From: Himantopus leucocephalus
Lineage: Eukaryota > Chordata > Aves > Charadriiformes > Recurvirostridae
Direction of reading: 5' to 3'
NCBI GenBank assembly: GCA_003993805.1
Contig: RSEF01000021.1
Span: forward strand, 858,835 to 922,834
DNA length: 64,000 bases
Of this stretch, positions 1 to 11,566 are shown in pieces (the first letter of the stretch is position 1; each line of letters opens with the position of its first letter). A program made the translations under genes and the position numbers. Below the pieces are notes generated by a model that did not search any database, was not told the DNA's origin, and saw only the letters and a program-made list of their open reading frames with translations.

Positions 1-2400
1 TGTCTTGACACGAGACATATATGTTTTCTGGGCGTGTCTCCTCCATCTTTGCACAAATGAGACACCAGAGACCCTATCTTGGTTACCTAGGCATTGCCTA
101 CCATCAATCGGGGATTAAGACTCAAATATTTAAAACAATTAGCAGTCAGATACTTCACAATTCCCAGGAGTTCCCATAACAGCAATAGGTTTACATTTAT
201 CTGCAATTCACTTGAGCTAAATTAAGATGAATCATAGCCTCAGTCTAAGCATATAACAAAGCAAAGCTGTGGCTTGGCTGCAGATCCAGAACCCTGCTGC
301 AATGTGAAATCACCTTTCAGTACTGATCTTACCCTTCGTGCTGCCTGTGCTGACGCCAAAGGTTAATGCAAAATCTTTTTCGTAATGACTGAGTTTGGTT
401 TCCTTCCTATTTACATTCCTGAATTCAGTGTTGCAGGGACAGGGTCTGATCCTCTGATTCTTGCTAGTTCTATTCCCTTAAGACTTCACCAGAGTGCCCA
501 AAGAATGTGTTTTTGAAGTTCAGACTACACAAGCGGAACACTTAGATGAAGTCAACTGACAAGAAGTATGCTTGGGACCAGACGTTGACATCATTTTTCA
601 GTGCAGGAATTGAAGTTTCAAACTAATTCTTGAGCTGATACATACCCCACAACACGCCACCCTCAGCACTACTACTCCTCTCTAGAGATTAATGGCATTT
701 AAATGCTGAACAGCGTCCTCTAGTCTCATCAGAACCAGTCCTGTAAGCCAAAGCGCGCATACTGTGGAGAGTAAAACAGCCAAATGGGTTCCAAAAGAGC
801 ATCTCAAGATAGATGCCAACAGATCTACTGAATTAACAAACCACATGTGATTTCTTGCCTCTTGTTGCCAAAAATGGAAACAGCCCGTAAGTGAAGCCTG
901 ACCTTATCTTTACGCTTTCTTGCCAAGGACCGAAGGCTGCTGCTGCACAAGGATGGCTCCCCATCACCCCATACCTCTTCAGGAAAACCCTCACAGCTGC
1001 ACACTGGTAAGCAAAACAAATCTCTTTTTGTTTACAGCTGCCCCCCCTGGGGAAAGATTCCCAGCTGTTCTGCTACTTTGGCTGTACAGAACTCCCACAA
1101 ATCATCTGGTTTTTACTACTTCCTCCAGTGCTTTTCACGCACCTGTCTTCCTGTAGCCCTTAGTCTACACAATATCATTCTTTGCTGTGTATCCCCAACT
1201 ATTATCAAAAGCAGAACTCTGTAAACCCACATTTACCACCACGCTGACGCAGTGGTTGTTCAGCATGGTGGGATGATGCCCTACACAGAATGATCCCCAG
1301 CTCCATGCAAGCGTCCAGAGAGAGACGTTTCACAATGCAAAACTGAATGCCAAGCGCCTCACAGAAGACTGCAGTTGGGGTACCTCTACTGTAATTGGGG
1401 CCTGAGGGGGAGGAGGAAGGGTGGGAGAGAGAAGACATCTACTGAAGTATTGTTAATGTTGTACCACAGGTTTCCTTGAGACTGCTTCTCTTCAGACCAA
1501 GATGCATACCACGTAAGAGAGAAGAACAAGCTATAATTGTAATCATGTGCCTCAACAATCCCCTTCTCACAAGGCACCAACAGCAAGCTGCATTTTGTTA
1601 GGAAAGCTCATTAGACACTAGACAGACCAACAGAAGGACAAGCATATGGAGACTTTGTGAAGATGTCCGCACCAGTGTTCCCCTTGACACTGTTTTCACA
1701 AATTACTGAAAAGTTCTTATGATCCATATCTTTCATAAGCAGAGAACTTACTTTGCAGCAGTACCTTTATCAGCCTTCAGATGAAAGTAATTCCCTCATG
1801 ATGAGAATTTGTTAAAAATTAGGAGAGATACCAGAAAAAGAGACATAACAAAAACCCAATCAGATCCACAACAGGTGTTCCAGTGACCCTTTCACAGGAA
1901 CATACCAATACAGCTGTGCTAGCTCTCCCCTTCACCACTGACATACCTTGCTCTTTGCACCCAGGGTGTCAATCTCCCTATATTCACCTATTAGTTTCAT
2001 TTCATGCTATATCCTCCTGCTCTGTACTTTGCATTGCAAAGAGATAGTATCATAAGTCATACATGGCAACGTCTTAGTAACATAAGGAAAGAACCCCTCT
2101 GCGTGGCTCAAAAATACACGTGGTGATCTGCAGTTACTTGGAACAAAAGGCTATTATTAACAGCGTGTCACTGGTCCAGCAGAAAGTCAGTGTACAACTG
2201 TGAGATGACCCTATATCCCCCATCGCCAATTTTCCTCAACTTACAAATCGTTCACCAGAGGATGTAACTGTCCTCAGGTGAACCTACCTCAGCTTCAAAG
2301 CAGGAAACCTCTCCTTCAGCGTGGAACACGATTATGTGGCTGTTTCCTTTCACTGTCAATAGCTATTTGTGATTTTTGGTACTCGACCTTTGTCATACCA
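1..2400. other. AT-rich stretch without secure genes
   Basis: No recognisable protein, RNA gene or repeat family was found. Open frames at 920-1,156 (plus) and 1,205-1,438 (minus) lack convincing splice sites or protein character. A donor-like CTG/GTAAGC occurs near 1,008 on the plus strand, but the 24-base segment before it is too short to support. If the CpG island at 2.4-3.2 kb drives a leftward gene, this stretch would be its first intron. That is inference from position only. Confidence 0.5.
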
Positions 2401-2607
2401 CCAACTGCGCATCCCAATCTGCAGGGCCTCGGTGATGCCGGCGCTGCCGCAGGCCTGCACACGGCCAACGTGCGTGGCGGGCAAGGACCAGCCATCACCC
2501 TTCCTCCCGGGCGCTCTACGCCGAAAATGAACGCTTCCTTCTTTGGCGGAATCTAGTTCCCATTTTTCTGCGGCGGGTACCGAGGGCTCCAAACACACCA
2601 CAGCCAT
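2356..2607 (-). CDS. Possible first coding exon of a leftward gene
   Basis: The frame opens at ATG 2,607 in a purine-flanked context (GCGGTGATGG) inside the CpG island, and begins MAVVCLEPSVPAAEKWELDS. It stays open to a stop at 2,356. An in-frame upstream extension to 2,859 exists but is Ala/Arg/Gly-rich, as GC-rich leader DNA usually reads. A donor-like AAGG/GTGATG at about 2,499/2,498 would end the exon after 36 codons; without splicing the product would be 83 residues. No domain, signal peptide or family was recognised. The alternative is a non-coding first exon that happens to contain an ATG. The N-terminal segment looks more protein-like than the remainder. Confidence 0.25.
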   Translation of the reverse strand: MAVVCLEPSVPAAEKWELDSAKEGSVHFRRRAPGRKGDGWSLPATHVGRVQACGSAGITEALQIGMRSWWYDKGRVPKITNSY

Positions 2608-3165
2608 CACCGCGGCACGGAACGGCCAACCCCGACGCGACGCGAGTGCCGCCGCCGCCGCCGCCCTAACGCTCCCGTCAGCCGAGAACCAGCCGCGCTG
2701 CGCCCGCCTCGGGGCGGGCCCGCCGTTCGCCCCGAGCGACCCCCGCGCCCACCGGTACCCGCCGCCGCCCCGCCCGGCGGCCTCACCTCCAGCGCCGCCC
2801 GGCCCGGCCCCGCACTGCGCCGCGCGCTGACGCCCTTCGCCCCGGTGACGTCGTCCCACCGCGATTCGCCGGCGGCAGCGCCCGCCCCCCGCACCGCCCC
2901 CGCGGCCGCCGCTGCCCCCGCAGGACCGGGCGGCGGTTCGGCGCTGCCCCGGCCCCGCGGCTCCCCGCAGCTCCAGGCGCGGCCGCGGGAGCGCGCTCCG
3001 CCCCGGGGGAGTCGCGCAGCCGCCGGCGCTGCCCAGGACGGCCCCGGCGGCCGAGGCAGGGGCGAGTCGGGCGCGACCTGCCCCCCCCGCGGCCAGCGGC
3101 GCCCGATTGCTGCAGCGGTGCGCGACCCAGACAGCTGCGAGCTGCCGTCAGGGCACAGGCATTTC
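2430..3165. promoter_or_regulatory. CpG island, probable promoter
   Basis: GC content rises abruptly from the AT-rich flank near 2,430 and falls again after 3,165, with CpG dinucleotides throughout and runs of CCG repeats near 2,650. In vertebrates such unmethylated islands usually mark transcription starts. A CRE-like TGACGTCG lies at 2,846-2,853, seven of eight bases of the palindromic CREB/ATF site, which fits a promoter. There is no TATA box. The likeliest coding start is on the minus strand at 2,607, so the gene probably runs leftward out of the window. Divergent transcription to the right is possible, but I see no clear plus-strand first-exon donor. The right edge is cut by a CR1 fragment beginning at 3,164. 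Confidence 0.85.
2846..2853. promoter_or_regulatory. CRE-like site (TGACGTCG)
   Basis: The octamer differs from the CREB/ATF palindrome TGACGTCA only at the last base and lies inside the CpG island about 240 bases upstream of the minus-strand ATG at 2,607. Such sites cluster close to CpG-island start points. Function is inferred from motif and position. Confidence 0.4.
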
Positions 3166-3262
3166 ACAGAATCGCTTGGGTTGGAAGGCGCCTCTAAAGG
3201 CCCTCCAGTCCACCCGCCCCTGCCGTGAGCGGGGACACCCTCGTTTCCGCAGACTCGGCCCT
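3164..3262 (-). mobile_element. CR1 LINE 3' end, antisense, truncated
   Basis: The sequence beginning TCACAGAATCGCTTGGGTTG, followed by a GGAAGG..CCTCTAAAGG..CCAGTCCA stretch and CTGCC-GTGAGC-GGGGACAC, matches the reverse complement of the avian CR1 3' end. The copy is heavily 5'-truncated, as is usual for CR1, and fades into unique sequence near 3,262. It abuts the CpG island and marks its right boundary. It has no coding capacity. Confidence 0.85.
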
Positions 3263-6200
3263 GGCATCACAGGGGAAGTGGATCACGATACTGTTAGCTG
3301 GCACGGAGATGTTTTTTGATAGGCCTGTAGAGTAGATGGTGTAGGTGATGTTGCACTTTTTTCTCTTCTAATTATCAGTAGCGTTCAGTCTTCCCCTTCC
3401 TTGGGCAAGGCGATTTGGCAACTTTGTTTTATACTGCCACATTTTGCGCTCTTATGTGCCAAATTTCCTCATGTCATTATGTAGTGCAGTCTGCTCTGTG
3501 TATTTTCAAAAAACTTCAAACTCCAGGCATTAAGCATGCTTAATTTTATCTCCAGAGGTTACCATAACACTGCATGAATCCTTACTATATATTAGTCTTT
3601 AGCTCTCATAGAATTTATTGTAGCAGAACGATGGCTTCCCTGCACATAAATCACCAGCCACAGTAAGAATAAAGTGTTGCGCCATTTGTCTGTAGAAAAC
3701 TAGCTCTCATTTGTGTCATAGGTGGTGCAGCCACAACATCTGAAAAAGATGCCAGAGCACTGTTCGAGGCAGGTGGGGTTCAGCTAGCACACAAGTTCAT
3801 ATAACCCACCCCCCCCCTCAAACCCCAAGAAATTATGCAAAATCAGGGTCATCTTGCAGCACACAAGGACAGGCGCAAGAAATCGCTAAACATTCTTATC
3901 ACCATGGATCCTCTGTCACCTGATCTGCATTCGATTGTTTTATGTCAATTCGGCCATTATACTGGTCAAGCATCATTCATCAGTGTTTCTGTAATTCAAC
4001 AGAGGACCTATTTACAACACTAAGGGTTATTCACTCACAGCATAACAACATTCATAGGGCAGAAGGGGTGTTTGTACTGCTCTAAATGGAAGTGGGACTG
4101 TATTCCTCACCTATCCTCACAAATGTTCACCCTCAAAACTGCATCCCAAACTGCACATCAACAGTCACAGCAAAACTTTTCCCTTTACCTCTTTCTAAGA
4201 CAGGGCCCTGCATAAGCACGTTGCTCCCAAACTGACCCTAAAATACACGCCTAATTCTGCCAGGCTAGATAAAAGTGAGCAAGAAACTTGTCAAGCACCG
4301 GCACTGTTGCTCTCAGCTATTTGATCCAGTTCACCTTTTCACCTTCACCCATGTCAAAATGCTCACGCAGTTAAACTAAACACAGATGGGAGAGTCAGTC
4401 TAATGTCAGAGACATCTTTGAGTAATGGAACCATCCCAAAATACACCTATTTGCCCCAAACAACATGTGTTCTTTTGCTGCCACACCTGATGCTGTTGCA
4501 GACTTCTACCAAAGATGCTGCAGGTTCCTCATTTGACATACAGTCTATCCCCAGTCCTTCTGGCAGACTTGAGCCATTTTTGGTACTGAGATGTCCCTCA
4601 CCTGTCTGTGCTGAGCTTTTCCTTTCAGCTCCCCAAATACGGGACTTCCAGAGCCTACATCAACCCAGCCTTGCTACATGCCACTTCTCAGTGCTGATGC
4701 CACATGGCTGTCACCACAGCGGGATGCTGTTTCTCCTCCTGCCAGAGGGTCTCATCCACAATACAGCAGCCACTGCTCCATTTGCTGCCTGTTGAGAGAA
4801 AAAACTGGTTTTAGAAGCCACGTTCTTAATGAATTGATTAAAACCACTGCTGTGGCTCTGGAAGAAAACTATCATGTTCTCGTTCAAAACCACGGGCTGA
4901 CCGCATCCCTTTTATTTACATGCCTCCGATCCCACAGCCAAGATCCCTCATGCTTCTGGGCAGCAAAGGCAAAAAAAAAATGAAGATTTGCAACCCTAAG
5001 GACGAAGAGCGGGAACAGGGGAAGGTCCAGACAGGTGCCACAGCTGGTAAGAGAACACAAGCAGGCAGGTCTACTGCCTGCCAAAGGGATCAGACAGGTG
5101 GGGCAGGAGACGACTGTTGCTGGGAGGAGCCATTACCCTCAGCAGTAGTTGTAGTAGCACCAGTGACTGCCCACCTGACTTCTGCTGCTCAGGGACAGCT
5201 GAATGGGCTGTAAGACTATGCCTGCTGGACCACCCACAATTGTTTGCTGCTTTCTTTGCTCAAGCCCCAGGGTCGGCCATCCCTTCAGTGACCACAGTGA
5301 GAACACAGCACAAACGCCAGCCTCAATGTGCTAGAGAGCTCTGCAAACACTGAGCAGCTGAACGGGGCATTTGAGTGCCCCATTCCTTGTCATCGAGGAC
5401 AACTTTTTGTTCCACCTGGTCATGGAGAGTGGGTTATATTATTAATTCTGGCAGGCAGTCATGACCATTGTATACAAGCATTTGTTTCCTGTAAACGTGT
5501 TTGAGACTTCAAATTCATGTTTATTCCATGTTCAATTAAATAAAATTGTCTGCTCAGAATTTACAAGCATTAACTCCTACACCATTTAGCACAGTTTGCC
5601 CACTTGGGACGGTGGGACAAGACACTCTACTCCTTCCCAGGGTAACAACAATGGAGAGAACGAAAGCAATTCCTGCTGTGCATTCATCTATCAGCATCCT
5701 TTGGGCTTTAGACAAAACAGAAACCACAAATCTCCTCTGTTCTGTGAGCCTGCACATAAATTGTTGTTGAAATGTAAAGATACTCATTTACTTCGTACTA
5801 ATTTAACCCAACAGTGTTCAAAAGAGCGAGTTTTGGTGATGAATACCTACTGCTATGAATCTGTGCTGTTCCCTCCTACCTCCTCTGGGTGCAAGATATT
5901 TTGCATTCATTGAAGTCTTTTGTTAAGTCTTTCCACGAAGCAGCTTCTGACAGCATATTCATCTTTCTGCTCGTTTACAGCTTCATGTTAGGCTCGTTGT
6001 TTCATTTGCCAGCAGACCTCATTACTTGCCTCTCTCAGATTAGTACCCTTCGTCCGTTTCTTGGAAACCTCTCTCACTATCCTCATAATCCTTTTCTCCG
6101 AGGTAAACATTAGCTCCAGTTGAGTGAAATTCTGTGCAAGCCACCGACAGAGAGTACGTTGTTCTCTGTCTTAAAGAACGGGGTTTCAGATGTGTGATGT

Positions 6201-8177
6201 TGGGTGTTCCTTTTTCTTTTTTCATCATAAAATTCATTTTAAAACATCTTTCAATTAGGTTCAGTGGCTCCGCGGTGTCATTCAGTCATCTACCTGGAAC
6301 TGGCAGCTTCTTTTCCAGGCATGACTCGATTCTTTTTGGGGGAAGATAGAAAGTCTGTACCCAAACAGACGTGCTGTGAAAGTTGTTCTGTGCTCAGGGG
6401 CTGCTGCTTCAGAGCACCCAAAGGCCACATGAATCCTGGAGCAAAGATTAATTTACGCTCAATGACCCAGAAGGAGAGGCCTGATGAGTTACCAAGATTT
6501 TATGTCTGCGGAGGGTCCTGTGCATTGTCCTCTGCAAGCCGTCCTCCACTTCCTGCAGAACAGCAGACAGCACCCTCCTATACATGCAAAGCAGTCAAGG
6601 AAAAACTACGCCAGTAGAGATCCCACGTGACCCCTCTTCCTTCAGAAAGGCCATGAACGTGCACCTTCTGCCCTGCTGTGTTTCTGTGGGAGACCATGGG
6701 CACGGCTGCAAAGAGCTCCTCAGAACAAACGGTACAGGCTTGTGATAGCAGTACTGCCTGGTCGCCCTTGACACAAAAGGGTTGCCTTGCCAGTATTTTA
6801 AGAAAACCTCAGAAACTGTATTCCCTTCTGAAGATAAAAAGAGGGGGAAAGCCTCTCGAATGAAGTGATCTTTTTTTTTTTTTTCTTTTCTAATTTAGCA
6901 GAATTCACTGGGGGGAATTCAAAAGGGGGAAAAGCTGCTTAGTTTGAAGGACTTCAGTTTGTCCTTTCCTGAGCTCCACGACAAAGGAGGTGGGGTGGCA
7001 GGGCAGTAGGTGAAGAAAATCCAAAGCAGTGTAGGTTACAGAAGAATTAATTGCCAAGCCCATCTCAAGTCCGTTTGCACAATTTCCAAGTCAGTGATGC
7101 TGTCACATACTGGACAACTTTCCTTTCCGTAGCATGGAAAAGACTAAAGCTTCCCTGTACCCAGAATGAAACACTGCATATTTCTTGGTCCTTAGGAGGA
7201 ATAAGTGGTCTAGCTTAATCTGTCATTTTTGACCACCCCAACCTGGCAATAATACAGAAAGAATTAAATATCCTTCTTTTCCCAGTCCACATTGAAGTGG
7301 CAAGTTAATTATTGTCCATGCGCTGAAGTCTTTCAAAAGGAAAAACAAAAAAGCCTTTGTCTTGTTTGGGAGAATGAGATTCAAGATTGCAGGGGCCAGG
7401 GCAGGGGGTGGTGGTGGGGCTGGGGTGTCACTCCTTATTAGTTAATTATTAAGCGGAAAGGTTAGATTAAAGAAAACACTCAGAATTTATGAAGAAGTGG
7501 AGATTCTTACCCACTTGTTGCCAACATTTAGTTCTCATTGAAAGCATATTTGACGGAGTCAGCTCTGCTGCGCTAGGCCTTAGTACCATCGCTGATTTGG
7601 CAAACTCATTGCCAGTGATGCTATACAGCCTGTATGCTTTTCAACACTTGGTACGTTCGTAGTTTTTGAGAGAGAGAGAGATGTATACAGACACAGTGAC
7701 TTTCTAAGGTTCTTTCAGGCTGTATAGGATTTAGTGCCATGGATTCAAGACATTTGTCTGATATAAATTAAATGGCCCAAGAAATTTTGGGTGAGTTTTT
7801 AGAAAAGATTAGGGGAGAAACAACCACTCAGCTTATGTGGCTTTCTTTGTACAACAGCTTCTTTGTTTGGTTACTGCCTCTGAAACCACAGTGTCCCAGT
7901 CTGTTGCACCTTCCTGTTCTAGTTAGACAGTTTGTATTTTAGCAAATGCACACTTTCAAAAAGCTACAGTCAGGAACTCTTCCAGCAGAGAAGTCAGATA
8001 CAAAGATCTCAGCTCATGTCCAGAGAACAAGGTGTCAGCACCTGCATCACCTCCTCTTGTACACAGGCATGACTCTAGATAATTTCCATATGAACAAAAA
8101 CAGCCCACTTATTTGTCACAGTACTTTTGTAGCAAAAAAAATAATTAAAATACACACACACAAAAAGAGGTGCTTGA
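3263..8177. other. Non-coding-looking stretch
   Basis: No secure gene. Exon-like pieces that I could not support include plus 5,981-6,102, which has a strong acceptor (CTGCTCGTTTACAG) and a GAG/GTAAACA donor but a featureless hydrophobic peptide, and plus 4,968-5,046 before GTAAGAG. Low-complexity items are a C-run near 3,809, a short A-run near 4,971 and a T-run at about 6,870-6,884. A GA microsatellite of about seven units lies near 7,668-7,680. Open frames at 4,403-4,795 and 6,264-6,617 look like chance frames. Confidence 0.5.
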
Positions 8178-8312
8178 TGCCCCATGCCTCTCAGTGTTTA
8201 AGAGGATTTTGGTCAATGCCCTTAATGGTATGCTTTTTGGTCAGCCCTGAAGCAGTGCTGCAGTTGGACCAGATGATAACTTTAGATCCCTTCGAACTGG
8301 ACTATTCTATTC
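8178..8312 (+). mobile_element. Diverged CR1 3' end, sense
   Basis: The segment ends with a CAGTTGGACCAGATGATAAC block, then GATCCCTTCGAACTGG and ATTCTATTCC. This corresponds to the CR1 3' end, whose consensus runs TTGGACTAGATGATC, then GTCCCTTCCAACTG, then ATTCTATT. It is diverged and 5'-truncated. It explains the tail of the open frame at 7,946-8,338, which is therefore not a gene. Confidence 0.7.
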
Positions 8313-8757
8313 CCTGGGGCTTTTTTCTTGAGAACTAGAAAGCAGTATGATTACTTAAGAAGCTATAAGTAAAGCTTGCTACACTTGCTACTGGGCATCA
8401 GGCTCATCTCTTTCAAATACAGTCTTTTTCCAAGCAAGTTCAAGGGTCCCAATATTCCCGTAATCCCTCAGAAAGCTTGATGCAACTCTTCCTTTTACAT
8501 AGTATATTTCTCATTCTGTCGAGTGCAGTTAACAGTCACATCATTGATTAACTTTCTTAGGGCCATGCTGCAGTTTTTTTGGTGCTACCGTTCTTTTGCA
8601 CTAGAACAATTTAAACAGGCGCCAGCTCAACCCTAGACTATTTGTAAAAGTGATGAGTTTGCAAACCAGGGACCAAGACATTTCTTCAATGGCAAGTTCA
8701 TGACAGTCTTACGCTTATTTAAAATTAGTTCTGCCAATGACAAAAATTGCAAGCGTT

Positions 8758-9030
8758 AGAATCATAGAATATCTCAAGCTGGAAGGTACCCATAAGGATT
8801 GACTACAACTCCCTACTGCTCACAGAACTACCTAAAACTAAACCATATGACTAAGAGCGTCATCCAGACACTCCTTGAACTCTGACAGGCTTGGTGCCGT
8901 GACCACTTCCCTGGGGAGCCTGTTCTGGTGACCAACCACACTCTTAGTGAAGAACGTTTTCTTAACGTCCAATCTGAACTTCCCCTGACTCAGCTTCATT
9001 TCATTTCCTCATGTCCTGTCGCTGGTTACC
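8758..9030 (-). mobile_element. CR1 LINE 3' end, antisense
   Basis: It starts with GAATCATAGAATATCTCAAG and GCTGGAAGGTACC and continues through the diagnostic antisense CR1 3'-region blocks: CAGACACTCCTTGAACTCTG, CCACTTCCCTGGGGAGCCTG, GTGAAGAACGTTTTCTTAA and CATTTCCTCATGTCCTGTCG. This is the non-coding 3' part and the extreme end of the reverse transcriptase ORF region. Similarity is lost around 9,030. The open frames at 8,928-9,431 and 9,038-9,319 are by-products of it. Confidence 0.9.
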
Positions 9031-9051
9031 GCTGGAGTTACCTAGAGGAAT

Positions 9052-9087
9052 ACAGGCGGTCATCATACAGGCAGTCATCATACAGGC
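9052..9087. repeat. 15-bp tandem duplication (2.4 copies)
   Basis: The unit ACAGGCGGTCATCAT at 9,052-9,066 is followed directly by ACAGGCAGTCATCAT at 9,067-9,081 and a partial ACAGGC. There is one mismatch between the copies. It lies just past the recognisable end of the CR1 copy and looks like local slippage. Confidence 0.85.
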
Positions 9088-11411
9088 TGAAGCGCTCTCT
9101 AAATCCCAACTGTCCTTGCTCCTTCTGCAATTCACTTTTCCAGGTCATTTCTAGAGCTGATGCCAGTTTGCCCTCTTCCCTTGAACTCTTTCTGTACATG
9201 TATTCCAGGTACATGAGAGCTTTTGCTCCTTTGCTAAATCCAAAAGAAACTTTGCTTTTCACAACAGTTATGATATCAGTTGAAGAAGTAAATTTATGTT
9301 TCTGTAAATGCCCAGTCATGCCAGTAAGGTCTATGGCCTATGGTACTGAACACGGTGCAAATACAGAGCAAGACAGCAAAAAAGAAACAAGTTCAAACAA
9401 GCTGAGGTGCATTTCAATTACACGTTCTTAATGCTTATATGGTAAGAGGAGCTTACCACGTAAATTACACCGCCCTAGCATCCCTTACCTGTCAACTGAG
9501 TAGGCGTAAGGAAGTTGGTGGGAGGCTAATACAATGTAAGAACATAAAGGAGTCTCATATATGCCAGTTTGCACACCACCTCCGTATCTGGCCCTTAGCA
9601 TATTGTCATATGACTCATATAAATCAGTTCCTGAACCTGGATTCACCAAACACCTACGCTGGCTATATTAATGGATGCAATTAAACATTTAAAAGGGCCC
9701 TTGGATTTTTACTTAAAAGAAGGAAAAACACAACCAAAAAAAAAACCCCCAAAACACCACATCCAAAACACCACCACAAACAAAACACAGTATTTTGCTG
9801 CAGAATGAGTAACAATGGTACCAGCAGTGATCCATTTGCATTGAGTTGTCAATTCATTGAGAAAATAAATTCAACATAGTGAACTACTATACAAGATAAG
9901 AACACGAATTTTTGAAGAAACAAGTATGCATGTTCTGACAACTGCTGTCTGCACTTTGTAAGTCTGCGCTTGTGTGGATATAATAAAGTACAAAAGGAAT
10001 TTGTGTCTGCTCCCATCCTTTCCAGGAACAGTGCAAACCTACTCTATTCTTTGCGGGTGCGAGGTGAGGCCACGCTCCTGAAACAAGCTGTTAAGAATTA
10101 TCTTCAAGATGCCCCCTGACAAGGGTGCCAGGCAACTACAATGCACAACATCGCGCATAGAGCTCTAATAATAGGAAGAGACACAAATGCCCCCGCTATT
10201 GACAAATATACAAAGGAGGACATAGTCTTGGACTGTAATTCAAACTGTTTTGTAAAACAGGTTGGAACTTTTTTTTAAAAACAAGCAAAGTCTTTAGTAA
10301 AGAACCAATTTGGTTTTAGAAAAACTAGAATGCTGTCATGGTACAAATGAAATGTCAGTAATCTATCAGACTAGTCTACAGTTGCTATGTCAAACGAAAA
10401 CCAGAATGCCGTGGCCTCTTCTCAAACCTTAGAGGATAATTATTCAGAAAAAATTCACTAATGCCACGCTTCACTGACACTGTTCAAGTGTTGCACACAG
10501 CCCAATAGTTTTTCTTCCACTGGTTTGCACTCGATTTGACTCGTGTTTCAGTTCAGACATGCAATTTCCACAATAGCAGTGTGCACGCATTTAGTCGTTT
10601 GCTTTCCTGAGCTTTGTGCAGTGACTGCTCAGTGCACATTTCTGTTTGCTTCTGCACGACAAACTGGTGCTGCCCTCAAAATAATATGAGGACATTTAAC
10701 TCGCTCCAGCCCTCACCAGACACCAACCCCTTCAGAGGCTAGTGCATCTCCGACAATGAAAACCCACAGTTCAGAGAATTAGTCACTAGAGGGCACTTAG
10801 AGAATCCAGAAGATTGAGAATGCGCTTGGTATCAGAAGACTACAGTCCTACAAACAGTTTAAAGAGTCCAAATGATGAGTTTTGTGATTACTTCCTAACC
10901 AACTCCTGCGACCAAGACTTTAAGATACCAAAGCAGAGAAATAATTTTATTTCCGAAGGCCTTTATCATCTCCTGTTTTTCCAGTAACTGAATGAAAGAA
11001 GGCCGAGGAAAAACTCTCCTCTGAGGCAACATGTGTGCTAGGCTACATTGACTGCGCAATTCCAGACAAATGCTGAACAAAAGTGTTAAGATATTTACCA
11101 TGTAAGATATTTACCGTGCCAGGTATTGGTTCTAAGTGTTGCTGTTGGGTGCTTCAGGGAAAGAGGTGCAGGAACGCACAAAGCAGTGTGGCAAAAAGTA
11201 CAGTATTTCATTTCACTGCGATTCCTCAAGTGGACTATGCATTTCACAAAAGACCAGGATGTGACTATGCCCCAAAGAGGCATTCTCAGGAGGCGACAAA
11301 CCACAGAAGGGTGACAAGTAGAATGTCAGGAAAGCAGGAATAAGAATCCTGGATGCAGGAACTTGCGGTCACTGAGAACAGGCACAGGCTACTTACATTT
11401 TAGAACTAAAC
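9088..11411. other. Non-coding-looking stretch
   Basis: No recognisable gene. An A/C-rich low-complexity tract lies at about 9,720-9,790. One plus-strand exon-like segment at 11,231-11,310 follows CCTCAAG and precedes GTGACA. It reads WTMHFTKDQDVTMPQRGILR and then RRQTTE, has protein-like composition, but has only a mediocre acceptor. I cannot link it in frame to neighbours with certainty. Confidence 0.45.
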
Positions 11412-11566
11412 TCAATCTTCATGGAGGTGTTTAAAAAAAACGGTAGACATGGTACTTGGGGATATGGTTTAAAAGTGGTTTTGTCAGGTTAGGTTAATGG
11501 TTGGACTTGATGACCTTAAAGGTCCCTTCCAACCTTAACAATTCTATGATTCAATTCTATGATTCA
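11412..11566 (+). mobile_element. CR1 LINE 3' end, sense, with octamer tail
   Basis: The sense CR1 3' end is easily read: TTCATGGAGGTGTTTAAA, GGTTGGACTTGATGACCTTA, AAGGTCCCTTCCAACCTTAA and then the terminal ATTCTATG units. The tail here is ATTCTATGATTCA repeated, an expanded form of the octamer that ends avian CR1 copies. It is the clearest evidence in the window for a bird genome. The copy is 5'-truncated, so no ORF survives. Confidence 0.92.

Noticed and set aside
2607..3228. Open frames of 127 and 186 codons in the left CpG island
   Set aside because: Same compositional artefact. The plus one also runs into a CR1 fragment.
7946..8338. 130-codon plus-strand open frame
   Set aside because: Its end is a sense CR1 3' end, and the start is ordinary AT-rich DNA.
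8928..9431. 167-codon plus-strand open frame
   Set aside because: Its first part is antisense CR1 sequence; the rest has no splice sites or protein character.
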